A stretch of 64,000 nucleotides of DNA from Bursaphelenchus xylophilus. Taxonomy: Eukaryota > Nematoda > Chromadorea > Rhabditida > Aphelenchoididae. This document shows, piece after piece, positions 15,209 to 25,296 of the stretch. The translations under genes and the position numbers were made by a program. The stretch spans positions 7,378,001 through 7,442,000 of the forward strand of contig CAJFCV020000002.1 of NCBI GenBank assembly GCA_904066235.2, read 5' to 3'. Below the pieces are notes generated by a model. That model saw only the letters and a program-made list of their open reading frames with translations. It did no database searches and was not told the origin of the DNA. Each line of letters begins with the position of its first letter. Position 1 is the stretch's first letter.

Positions 15209-16163
15209 CTAGTCCAGCAAAAAAGTCCGCGGAATGGCTGCACTGTGCTGTTCGCGGATGCACTGTGCATTTTTCGGCGCGCACAGTGCAAATTATAGGG
15301 TGCGCGCGACGGAATTGGGGGCACAGTGCGAAAAGACGTTTCAAAGTCATTGCACAGTGCAAAAAGTCCCCTTTTTTTGGGTTTGCACGGTGCGCTCGGT
15401 TTCGGCCGGATTTCGGCGACGGCGCACGGTGCAGTTGGCTCCCCGGTTGGATGCACAGTGCGGACTTCAAATTACGCTTAGGAGGTTAATAACTGTAGTA
15501 AATTAGGACATTGCTTGACTAAAATGCATGATAATTATAAAATGATGGCTGTAGAAAGGATTGCGTATTCACTGGCGTTTTCTAGGGTTGTTTTAGACCA
15601 AAAATGTTGTCATACAGTAATTTTTGCACTTTTTGAGTGCATTTTTTGCGAAAAAAGATCATATTTTGACTCTACAAAGGTGTTGACAACTTTATTGACT
15701 CAATAATATATTTTGAGTCTTTGAGGTGTAAATTTACTATCATTAATTCAAGATTACACAGTAAAAAGCTCAATCTCCGGAGCGCCGCACAGTGCAAACC
15801 GAAGGAAACTTTGGGCTGCACTGTGCGCACATGTGCTTTTTTCCCCCCAAAATCATTCCGCACTGTGCAATCAAATCAAAAAACGAACGATTTCCCAAGC
15901 GGCAGCCCCAATTTCGGCGACATGTCGCAAGAAATTTCGATTTTTCTTCAAAAATCGCTGCGATTTCCAAGGCGAAACAGAAATCCAACTTGCACTGTGC
16001 GAAAAGCCCAGAAATGGCCGCACGGTGCCGATTTTGGCATTTGCACTGTGCAAAATCCAAATGCACAGTGCGAAAAGTCGATCGCGGGGTCTGCACTGTT
16101 CTGATTCGAAACTGCACTGTGCGGGGTGCGAAATCCATTCCGCGGACTTTTTTGCTGGACTAG
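15209..16163. mobile_element. TA-target MITE (a) with arrays of the palindrome GCACAGTGC
   Basis: A 955-bp element bounded by TA on each side. The ends are CTAGTCCAGCAAAAAAGTCC and its reverse complement GGACTTTTTTGCTGGACTAG. About 17 exact or one-base-variant copies of GCAC-A/T-GTGC are spread over 15,239-15,462 and 15,787-16,122. The middle (about 15,480-15,780) lacks the motif and is AT-rich, perhaps a nested insertion. The TA target points to a Tc1/mariner-type mobiliser. There is no transposase. The many short frames rich in HCA and RTVQ are translations of the palindrome. Confidence 0.8.
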
Positions 16164-16167
16164 TATA

Positions 16168-16402
16168 CTAGTCGGCGCAAAAAGTCTTTGGAATTTTTCG
16201 CGGCCTCCAAATTCCGTCGCACCCCGAAATGTCGATTTGTCGCTGAGAAAAACGGGAATCGCGCGCGACAATAAGGCAAAATCAACAAAATTGCACAGTG
16301 CAAAAGCACTTTTCGGGCCGGATGCACTGTGCAAAATGTGTTTTCGGGTTCATGCACAGTGCAGAGTCGCAGAAAATTCTAAGGACTTTTTTCCGCGACT
16401 AG
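16168..16402. mobile_element. TA-target MITE (b), related to (a)
   Basis: 235 bp, starting CTAGTCGGCGCAAAAAGTCT and ending AAGGACTTTTTTCCGCGACTAG shortened to the same CTAG terminus, with TA on both sides and three GCACAGTGC-type palindromes. It abuts element (a) with only TATA between them. Confidence 0.75.
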
Positions 16403-16464
16403 TATAGTAATTGGAAGCGAGCAAAATCCAGATTTACTCGCCGCCATTCGATTTCTCGGCCCCG

Positions 16465-17385
16465 GCACATCGTTCTTTCGTAATTGGAAAATGTTTTTTT
16501 AACGGGGCGGCGCTACTAGTCGCGGAAAAAAGTCCTTAGAATTTTTCGCGGCCCCCAAATCTTGTCGCACCCCGAAATGTTGATTTGTCGCGGGAATCGA
16601 GCGCGACAATAAGGCAAAATCAACAAAATTGCACAGTGCAAAATGTGTTTTCGGGTGAATGCACAGTGCGGAGTCGCAGAAAATTCTAAGGACTTTTTTC
16701 CGCGACTAGTATTATTGATTGAAAAAAGAGGGAAGAAGCGCCGAAAATTCTAATTTACCACAACCTAATTTACGCAAAAACCATCGGCACACATACTCAT
16801 TGAATGATATTTTCTGAAATTTCGAAGGACTAAGCTCCTTTAAGAATCAACATGACATCTGTTATCATCTTAGCCTTTCCATATTCATCTAAAACATCAT
16901 GGGTGTTTCTGTTATAGATTCGGTCATATCTCGCAGTTCCAACGAAACTTGGGTATACCCGATATGCCAGTTGATGCAGAAGAATCCAGAGAAAATATGT
17001 GTTCAGTTTCAGAATTTTCTGTACGCGATTTTTTTTCAATTCCCGGATTATGTTATACTAAGAGGTGGTATCGCCGAATATCAGATTAATAAGATTATTA
17101 GTATTGTTGACGCTCCTTAAACATATATTCATGTATTTTTTGTTAAACATGACGCTATTTATGCTGTTACACATCACTTTATGCATGTGGCCACAACAAA
17201 ACGAAAATTATAAAAAATGCACAATGCCACATTTTTTTGGCAAAAAATGTTTTTGTGATGCAACCGGCAAAAATTTTTAGCTTCGCAAGCCAAAAAGAAT
17301 TTTAAAGCATTACGCCAAAAGCTTGTTTTTCGTGCCGATACAACCATAATTAGCAGAAAAAAACGACGTGCCCGGCGCGTTTCAA
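16465..17385 (+). repeat. Dispersed repeat E, fullest copy
   Basis: Continuous homology to the two separate pieces at 12,863-13,171 and 10,411-11,112, in the same orientation, with MITE (c) inserted at 16,516-16,709. Weak frames exist on both strands (for example minus 17,039-16,830 and plus 16,899-17,120), but I recognise no protein family. It could be the remnant of a larger element. Confidence 0.6.
16516..16709. mobile_element. TA-target MITE (c) with documented empty site
   Basis: 194 bp with ends CTAGTCGCGGAAAAAAGTCC and GGACTTTTTTCCGCGACTAG, flanked by TA on both sides. The homologous repeat at 12,931-12,945 has a single TA and no insertion. Two GCACAGTGC palindromes are inside. Confidence 0.88.
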
Positions 17386-17455
17386 AGTTTGTCAGGCCCG
17401 GCCCGTTTAGGCCCGGTCGGGCCGGGCTTCGCCGGGCTGGCCCGGTGGCCACCAC
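17385..17455. repeat. GC-rich GGCCCGG-type repeat
   Basis: Dense runs of GGCCCG and CCGGGC units ending GGCCCGGTGGCCACC. A shorter relative lies at 6,690-6,730. The composition is unlike the AT-rich surroundings. Role unknown. Confidence 0.5.
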
Positions 17456-17749
17456 TGAACTGCTTGTTGCAGTTGGTAGTCCGCTACCACCTCTCAATTC
17501 AATATTGACATTTCGTTACACCAGTATATTTTGTTCCGTTTTTTACATTGTTTGTTTTCAAATTATCCTCAGTATTGTCATTTGTAAAAACTAGTTTTTT
17601 CCAAGTAATAAAAGATCTAAGATACAAGTTGTGGCATAACAAATTAAAAAACTTCTGTTTTTTGGTATTGACTCCTGCGACTTGCATTACTTTATCTCAA
17701 TTAATTAAACATAAATTCAGTGACGAATTTAATATTCAGAGAAATCAAA

Positions 17750-18652
17750 ATGGTCAACGATAAGCATCCAAAAGATAAAGTTGTCTCTGCAGATGAAAGC
17801 AAAGTCATCTATGGAAACATTCCCCCGAATTTGGTAAATTTATAATTATTTTATTTATAACTAAAAGTATTTAGGTATTGCCATACCCTTGTGGACCTAT
17901 TTTCCCTGGTGCGTTGGCTGCTGACTTCGTTGATTGCGAAGAAGAAACGTTGGAGCCATTATCTAACCTTTTTAATGTTGAACATCTTTCTGAATGCACA
18001 AATCCTGAACTGTTTAAATACCCGGTAACTCAAATACTTTATCAATTTTTTTATCTTAAATATGTGGTTTTCATATAATACGTTCCATTCTTTAGATAAC
18101 AGGAATTGTGGACGGAGTCGGCGGTCGCTTTGTGATACCACTCAAAGTCCGAGCTGTTAACAATTCGCAAAACTTCGTTGTCTACTTCGTTCTTGATTCC
18201 GGAGCACCTTTGATAAGTTTCAGCAAAAGGACGGCTGATAAGATATTTGGAGACAAAATGTGTAATAGGGCAATTGTTCAAGGTTTGTTATTCAAGAGGT
18301 GAAAAATTATAAAAACTGATTTATTTTAGACATACATGTTACTTGCCGTTTATCCGGAAGCTTTAATGACGCGATGAAGAATGTCAATCTGCTCGGAAGC
18401 CAATTTTTGCTGAAGTCTAACACTTCTATAATCATCTCTCCAAATGAATTCGATTATCTTTCTTATAAGATGAGAATTTTCTATTTAACAACATTTTCCA
18501 CGATTGGTCAAGTTCAAACAATGGCCGCTTCCCGCCACCAAGATCCGGATATAACCAAAAAATTGGAGGTTCATTCCGTCAGTAAACTTTCGAGTTCAGA
18601 CCCAGATCATTCTCATAAGGACAAAGTCGAAAAAGGTCGCCAAAAGAAATAA
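17750..18652 (+). CDS. Retropepsin-like aspartyl protease domain protein
   Basis: Four exons (17750-17833, 17875-18024, 18096-18282, 18330-18652) join in phase to 247 residues. Exon 3 has VVYFVLDSGAPLISF, with the D-S/T-G active-site triad typical of retropepsin folds. Exon 4 has NVNLLGSQFL, which fits the second conserved strand (the I/L-L-G motif) after the flap. No reverse transcriptase or integrase is nearby. The C-terminus is Ser/Lys/His-rich. The last four codons and the TAA lie at or inside the segment copied from the nucleostemin-like gene (homology begins at 18,641), so the present end of the protein is chimeric. It may be a domesticated retroelement protease or an unrelated nematode gene. 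Splice phases support a real gene; expression is unknown. Confidence 0.6.
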
Positions 18653-20199
18653 GAAAAAGATGAGACGACTGGGTAATAATTGAATTCTACTTTTTTAGAC
18701 CCGTTTTATTTCAGAAAAGCGGCAGGACAACCTGACTGACATGTTCACCAACTTGGGAGGGGACCAACTCGACGTTAAGATGGAGGACTGACCCATCGTC
18801 GTTATACAGGGTCTTTCAAGAAATGTGCAGGAAAGTAGGAGGCTATAACTTTCGGCGGAGGCGGCGCAGAGAGTTCGTTTTTGGAATATGTATTTTTCAG
18901 TGACATTATTTTTTGCCTACGAAATAACAAGCTTTTCGAGTGCAAACTGAGGTCGCTACGACCTTCTGAAGTAAAGGCATCTCTACCCCGAAAACCAGGT
19001 TTTTTCGGTTGAAAATGATCGAGAAATTTCAGTCTTTTTCGGTTGAAAATCACCAAGAAATGTCGGATTTTTTCAGGGGTTCCGATAGAGTTGACGTTGA
19101 AAAAAGGGAAGGATGTTGCCAACACGTTGAAAATTAAGCAAATAAAAAAAATAATGTCACTGAAAAATACATATTCCAAAAACGAACTCTCTGCGCCGCC
19201 TCCGCCGAAAGTTATAGCCTCCTACTTTCCTGCACATTTCTTGAAAGACCCTGTATATATTGTTTGTTGTTGTTAATTGTTATAAAACTGAAGTTTATAA
19301 AAAAGAGAAACAATATAACATCGGGTTAAATTATAAAGATTGTTAACGCGGCAGATCTTTTTTGATGAATTGACATGCCCTCTGATGAAGCTCGTCAAAG
19401 TCGATTCGCAATTCCTCCTGATCTTTGACTTGGGGTTTTCTAATCGTCTGGTGTGTGAAACATTTACAGTCCAGGCGACTTTGGATGACACAAGAAATAT
19501 ATATTTGTCCCACCTCCAAATTTGGGACTGCGTCAAAGCCAAGTTTAACCAAAGGCATCTCTTCATAACGATGGCTGAAGAAGAACCCCCCACCAAGATA
19601 AACCAGGTAAGTTTTGGGCTGTAAAAATAAAGAGTTAAGTCAGATTATTTGAACGTACAATGAAGCTGAGGGGCTCGTACTTCCTGTTGTAATCGGGCTG
19701 AGTTTGGTAGGTGATAACGCCGTGAATTGGCCAAGGCTGCAAATCTAGATAAAAATTTTAAGGCAAACGCTTACAATTCCATCGAAAAGGATGGACTCGA
19801 ATGAAATTCTTTCGACACTTTCCACATAGAACTCGATCAGGCTCGGCCCTGTGGCCTTGGGGATAAGATTGTAACCAATTGTTAGGTGGAAACTGACCCC
19901 AGGAGGAGCAAACCCACCATTCCCTCGTAAAGGCAGAATCATCTCAAGAAGGTCCACAAAACAGTGATTCGAATTGTCGCCAATCCCTCGGACTGCACGA
20001 CAAAATGCCTGAAAAGGAGACTGTAAAAACGTAAAACGATTTAGCAAATAAATGCAATCTACTTACAAAATTGAATGTCCCCATTACGTCAAAACGAATA
20101 ATGTTACGTCCAGCTCTCTGGTAAAGAAGTCTCGTTCCAATGGGAAAGTAAGTCGCGCATCGATGGCGGCCAGAGTTCGGCCGATACTTGAGGAAGACG
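18641..20199. repeat. Segmental duplication, copy B
   Basis: This repeats 9,303-10,409 in the same orientation: the last two exon pieces of the nucleostemin-like gene (18,641-18,791, now without the rest of that gene) and the neighbouring minus-strand gene. It is longer only because of a 447-bp MITE at 18,807-19,253. Unlike copy A, the sequence continues into the intact 5' end of the minus-strand gene and on to EF-G1. Confidence 0.93.
18807..19253. mobile_element. Palindromic MITE inside copy B
   Basis: 447 bp with almost perfect inverted arms of about 110 bp. The left arm starts CAGGGTCTTTCAAGAAATGT and the right arm ends with its reverse complement. Direct TATA repeats flank it, and copy A shows the uninterrupted site GTTATATATTG at about 9,465. 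The loop carries no coding. It inserted after the segment was duplicated, or copy A never had it. Confidence 0.88.
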
Positions 20200-20348
20200 G
20201 CTGGGGAAAGTCGGACCGTCAGCGGCACTTTATTGTAATGGCCAAACTCATAAACCTCGTTCACGACTTCAGGAGACTGCTGATCGTTGATTACGACGCC
20301 TTGCACCCATCGGACATCACTGTAGCCGTGAACTTCCAGACCCGCCAT
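19343..20348 (-). CDS. Unrecognised protein, intact copy of the duplicated gene
   Basis: Four exons (20348-20067, 20008-19775, 19736-19659, 19618-19343) join in phase to 289 residues. I do not recognise a family. There is no signal peptide, membrane segment or low-complexity run. The chain looks globular, with blocks such as HGVITYQTQPDYNRKYEPL, YLVYLGGGFFSHRYEE and several cysteines near the end (SRLDCKCFTHQ). Exon 3's acceptor is fixed by phase (TTTGCAG, not the nearer TAG). It diverges from EF-G1 with 214 bp between start codons. A broken copy lies at 9.55-10.41 kb. Confidence 0.72.
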
Positions 20349-20562
20349 CCCTAAATATAATGAAGTATAACATGATAATTAATAAAGAGCACGGAAAACA
20401 AGTTCGGTATCAGTACTCTACAAGGTCCAGAAAAATCGACCGCTGGAAAGTTGTTCGGCATACTCAATCAATAGTAGCGATCCGATTTTTTGCATTTCGT
20501 CTTTTCTGAAATTCTTTTTTTTAATTAGCGATCGTACAGGGAACTGTGCAAACTTTTGCAGG

Positions 20563-23035
20563 ATGTTTCGCTGGCAGACCCTTGGGCGTTTAAGCAACAT
20601 CTACAAAGTATGTTTTTGTTTGTAGCTTGACGTATTTTTTAGAATGTGTTTAGTTCTTCGCGGCTGAGCTCCGCAGCTGCAGAAGCAGTTGAAATAGGGA
20701 AGATTAGACCAAACAATAAAATCAGAAATATCGGAATATCTGCACACATTGATTCCGGGAAGACGACAGTGACCGAGAGGATATTGTTCTATGCCGGACG
20801 TATAAATTCGATGCACGAGGTCAGAGGGAAGGACGATGTTGGTGCAACCATGGACTTTATGGAGTTGGAGAAACAACGGGGAATCACAATCCAATCAGCG
20901 GCGACGTATGTGGATTGGCATGGTACTAATATTAATATCATTGATACTCCCGGTACGTTTATCCCCGTTATTTTTTTATTTGTCGTTCAGGTCACGTTGA
21001 CTTCACAGTCGAGGTTGAACGAGCTTTGAGAGTATTAGATGGGGCTGTTCTGGTGTTATGTGGCGTTGGTGGGGTTCAATCACAGACTTTCACCGTCAAT
21101 CGACAATTAAATAGGTATAACGTTCCGTTCTTGACCTTTGTAAATAAGTTGGACCGAACCGGAGCGGATCCAAGGAGGGCCAGAGAAGGTCTTCGACATA
21201 AGTTACACCATAATGCGGCTTTTATCCAAATGCCAATAGGAATGGAAGGTGATTTCAAAGGAGTTATCGATCTCGTCGAGGAAAATGCGATCTATTATGA
21301 AGGACAGGATGGCCTGATTGTACGAAAAGACGTAATTCCAAAAGAACTTAGAGCGGAAGCGCATGACTTGCGGCAAGAAATGATTGGTATGGGTTGAAAT
21401 GCGTTACTAATATAATTTTAGAATACCTGGCAAATTCTGATGAAACTATTGGTGATCAATTTCTGAACGAAATAAACCCCACTGCGGATGATATTCATGC
21501 GGCCATCAGAAGGACAACTATTGCTCGCACGTTTGTTCCAATCATGATGGGAACTGCTTTGAAGAATAAAGGCGTCCAAACAATGATTAATAATGTTGTT
21601 CGATATCTTCCCGATCCTTCTGAAGTTGTAAATAAGGGGAACGTGGCTTTGTAAGTTTATTGTTTACGTTAATCGCTTTTTTAGAAGTGATGACAAAGTC
21701 GAGCCGATTATTTTTGATCCTAAAAGGGCGAATGAGGACATCAAACCGTTCGTTGGACTGGCATTCAAACTCGAGGTTTGTGTTTTTCTTTCTTTCCATT
21801 CTATTGTTTAGGCAGGGGCTTACGGTCAATTGACCTACTTCCGTGTATATCAAGGGAAGCTTTCACGAGGCGACATTGTTTATGCCACCAGAGATGGAAG
21901 AAAAGTTCGGGTGCAGAGGTTGGTTCGAATGCACGCCAATTCCATGGAGGACATCGAAACGGCATACGCTGGAGATATTTGTGCTACTTTTGGGTTAGAT
22001 TGCCATTCTGGAGAAACTTTCTGCGGTGATGAAAATTTGAGTGTCCATTGCGTAAGTTTGGTATCGAGATTGTGAGCTTAACCAGATAGTTTTTAGGAAT
22101 CAATGCATGTCCCGGAACCTGTGATCTCCATGTCACTAAAACCAGTGAACAGAAAGGACGCGGACAATTTTGTTAAGGCTCTTACTCGATTTACCAAAGA
22201 AGACCCCACTTTTCGAAGAGAATATAACGCGGAACACAAAGAAACCGTGGTCAGAGGAATGGGCGAATTACATCTAGAGATCTACGCCCAGCGAATGAAA
22301 AACGAATACAACTGTCCGGTGGAATTGGGGAAACCAAGTGTGGCTTACAGAGAGTGTCTGGCCCAGCCTTACGAATTCCATTTCCGACATAAGAAACAAA
22401 CCGGAGGTCAAGGTCAATTTGGTGAGATTCATGGAGTCATCGAACAACTACCGCCTGAGAAATTTACCCAAGTTGAATTCACGGATGAAACTTTTGGCAG
22501 CGGAATCCCAAAGAATCTTCTGCCGGCCTTGAAGAAAGGTCTTGATCAGATCACCACCGAAGGACCTCTCATTAAAGCTCGGGTCGCTGGAATCAATGTT
22601 CGCCTACAAGAAGGAGCAACTCATGCTGTCGATTCGACGGAAATCGCCATGATCAACACCATGATGAACATGATGAGAGAGGCGTACGAAAAGGGACATT
22701 GGATGCTGTTGGAGCCAATAATGAAGATCGATGTCACCACCCCAGGAGAGTATCAAGGAGCAGTTACGACATCACTCACTCAGAGAAAAGCAATCATTTC
22801 AGCGACAGATTCGAATGATGGCTTCACAACAATCACAGCAGAGGCACCCTTGAGTGACATGTTCGGATACATGACAGCATTACGCTCAATTACCCAAGGA
22901 AAAGGAGAGTTCACTATGGAATATTCAAAATATGCCCCGACCACCGAAGAAGACCAAGAGAGAGTGGTGTATGAATACAAAGTAGCAACTGGACAGATTG
23001 ATCCCAATGAAAAGGCCAAGAAGAAAAGGCGTTAG
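20563..23035 (+). CDS. GFM1: Mitochondrial elongation factor G1
   Basis: Seven exons (20563-20607, 20643-20952, 20991-21386, 21422-21650, 21685-21775, 21812-22051, 22097-23035), 749 residues. EF-G1 is the GTPase that moves tRNA and mRNA through the mitochondrial ribosome. Motifs: G1 AHIDSGKTT, switch region [11 protein letters not shown]3 DTPGHVDF (split by an intron), G4 NKLDR, then domains III-V with [13 protein letters not shown] and a C-terminal [19 protein letters not shown]. The first exon ([12 protein letters not shown]) is a basic, amphipathic presequence. The end [10 protein letters not shown] is lysine-rich. Confidence 0.96.
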
Positions 23036-23460
23036 GATAGACAGGCTTCGCAAACAATTAGGATTTGTACCGTTGTTTTTTGTTTAATCGGTTATTAAAA
23101 ATAAAATATACAGGAAATTCATGGCGAAAAAATCGTATCCGGACATTGGGGGCCCTGGACCGTCGGGGCCCATTAGACTAAGCTTGTAATGGAGTACAAA
23201 GTGATTTTTTAAAACCACTTTGTACTAAAAAACGTATTAATTGTAAAGTGTAAAATGTTATAGATTTCAGATAGGTCATAAGACGTTTCGCAGTTGTTTC
23301 ACACGCACGTCTTTAACGTAAAATGGATAACTTTCCCAGAACCGATGAATAATTTCATAGTTTATCTCAACGTCCATGGTCCCGCATACCCAGAGTCGAG
23401 AATGTCTGTGCGCCGGATGAATACAAAAAGTAACAAAAACAATTTATCCTAACAAATAAC
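23036..23460. other. Intergenic, EF-G1 / acyltransferase 3' ends
   Basis: Convergent 3' regions. AATAAAATATA near 23,099 fits a polyadenylation signal for EF-G1. No further exon is evident. Confidence 0.4.
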
Positions 23461-25102
23461 TCAACAACTAACTTGATTGTAATGTTTGTGCGCCTTCTTG
23501 CTGATGTAATACAATATAACGCCCAATTGTTTCCCGGGTCCGATCTCGAAGAATTCCGGAAACTCGTAGTCCTAAATAAAAAAAACCAGATGATTCTTCC
23601 ATCCGCACGCCGTCCCACTGTTTTGGCTTGTTGCAAAGGTCGCAAAAGATCTTCCTAAGCGCGAATTAAGGATTGCGACAAGGCCCAAGCTTAAACAGCC
23701 TACGCCTAAACTGGGGCTCTGCAAGCTTTAATACGCTAAGAACCAAAAAATCATAACCTGAAATCCGCTGGGACGGCGTACCGAAGTAAAGCCAAAACCA
23801 GTAAAATATGTGTAGACATTCTACAGTAAAAACGGCATACCTTATGCTTCCTGTAGAGGAGCTGCATTATCTGCTCCCACTTTACCGTCGAGCTGACCTG
23901 TTTAATGATATTTTCTCGTATTTTAGAAGGCTTGTGAGGGTATACCTTTCCGGTATAATTTGAGTACACATTCATCCTTGCCGGGCATAGTTCAATGTCT
24001 TTAAGAACATCCTTCAAGGCTTGCTCAGCCGGGCTCATCAGGACTGTGTGGAAGGCTCCAGACACTTCCAAGTCTTTGACAACCTGAAAGACAAATATAA
24101 TAAAATGTTTGCAAAAACGGTTACCTGATAATTGAATCGTTCTGCGTTTTGTTTTAAGAATTCTATGCAAAGTTTGGAAGCACCAACAACTTTAACTCCA
24201 CTATAAAGGTAATTGGCTACTTCACAGATTGGGAGTTCCCCTTCTTCTCTGAAATAACAAGTTTAATTGGTCAGATAAAAACCTACAAAGCTTGCTCCCT
24301 CGCTTCTTTGATTGCCTTTTCTAATTCCGAGGATGCGTTCACCTTTACAGTAACCATTCCAGAGTAAACCTTCTGATTGCATTCGTGCATTGCTCTTGCT
24401 CTGACGTCAATGATTTTTAGTGCTAAAACAATATCTGAATCGTGATGATTCACTTGCCATCTTCGAATTTAAGGATTCCGGCCAAAACCAAAGCCGCGAA
24501 CTCTCCCACGCTGAACCCAGCGGATTCCGTGAACCGTTCATCTAATTCAGGCGCATCCAATCTTAGTTTTTGTAACGCCGCCATTGAGGAAACGAAGATG
24601 GCGGGCTGACAGTAAATAGTTTGATCCAACTTGGTCTTCGGCCCCTCCAGACAAATCTTGGCCAGATCATAGCCGAGGATCTGGTTGGCTTGTTCATATA
24701 TTTCTTGACATTGCTTAATCTTCATCAATTCCTTTCCCATTCCAACGAATTGGGCTCCTTGGCCCGGGAACAAGGCCACGCATTGTTCTTGGATGGGGAT
24801 GTGATCGAAATTTAGAACGTGTCGCTTGGGTCGAAGAACCTTCTGCTTCTTCCTCAATTTCTCTTCAACCTCCGTTTTATGGAGATAAGATCGAAGTTGC
24901 TTGAAACAAACAGCCATAAATAAAAAGTATAACTTACTTCTGTTGGGTACGGCAAGGGTGAATGTGGATCTGTAAGGACAGTATGAGCATCTTTGAAAGT
25001 TGTAGCCGACTCCAGCCACTCTGGTGGGGCTGAATACTTTGGTTTTCTCACAAATCTTTTGGAGTAACACCATCTAGATTGCGACGTTAAGTTGCGCAAC
25101 AT
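23461..25102 (-). CDS. MCAT: Mitochondrial malonyl-CoA:ACP transacylase
   Basis: Six exons (25102-24938, 24899-24458, 24422-24287, 24248-24125, 24083-23841, 23571-23461), 406 residues. The enzyme moves malonyl from CoA to acyl carrier protein in mitochondrial fatty-acid synthesis; its carrier partner is encoded at 45.9-46.5 kb. Motifs: FPGQGAQFVGM, nucleophile serine in AGFSVGEFAAL, catalytic histidine in SGAFHTVLMSPAE, and C-terminal FFEIGPGKQLG on a separate last exon that is easy to miss. Intron 2 is GC-AG (ATG|GCAAGTG); the neighbouring GT gives a stop. EFR3 ends 195 bp upstream on the same strand. Confidence 0.93.
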
Positions 25103-25296
25103 CTATACCATTTACAACTGCTCTTGCTTATAAAATCTGGTATACTTCAGTCATAAAAACTGTTATGCAATAAAACCGGTTTAGAAGTTAATAAATTTAT
25201 TGTTAAGATGACAATTATGGCTGGAATGTGTATATAATAACTGCTTAGAATTCCTATCACAAACAATAAAGCTACCTAGTAATAAATTATAACGCG

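Noticed and set aside
15112..16407. Many open frames of 60-128 codons on both strands, rich in HCA, RTVQ and TVR
   Set aside because: They are translations of the GCACAGTGC palindrome and MITE ends in all frames. There is no start context, splicing or family match.
16830..17120. Frames on both strands of repeat E (69 and 73 codons)
   Set aside because: Neither strand shows a recognisable motif, and the other copies of E interrupt them. Kept as repeat only.
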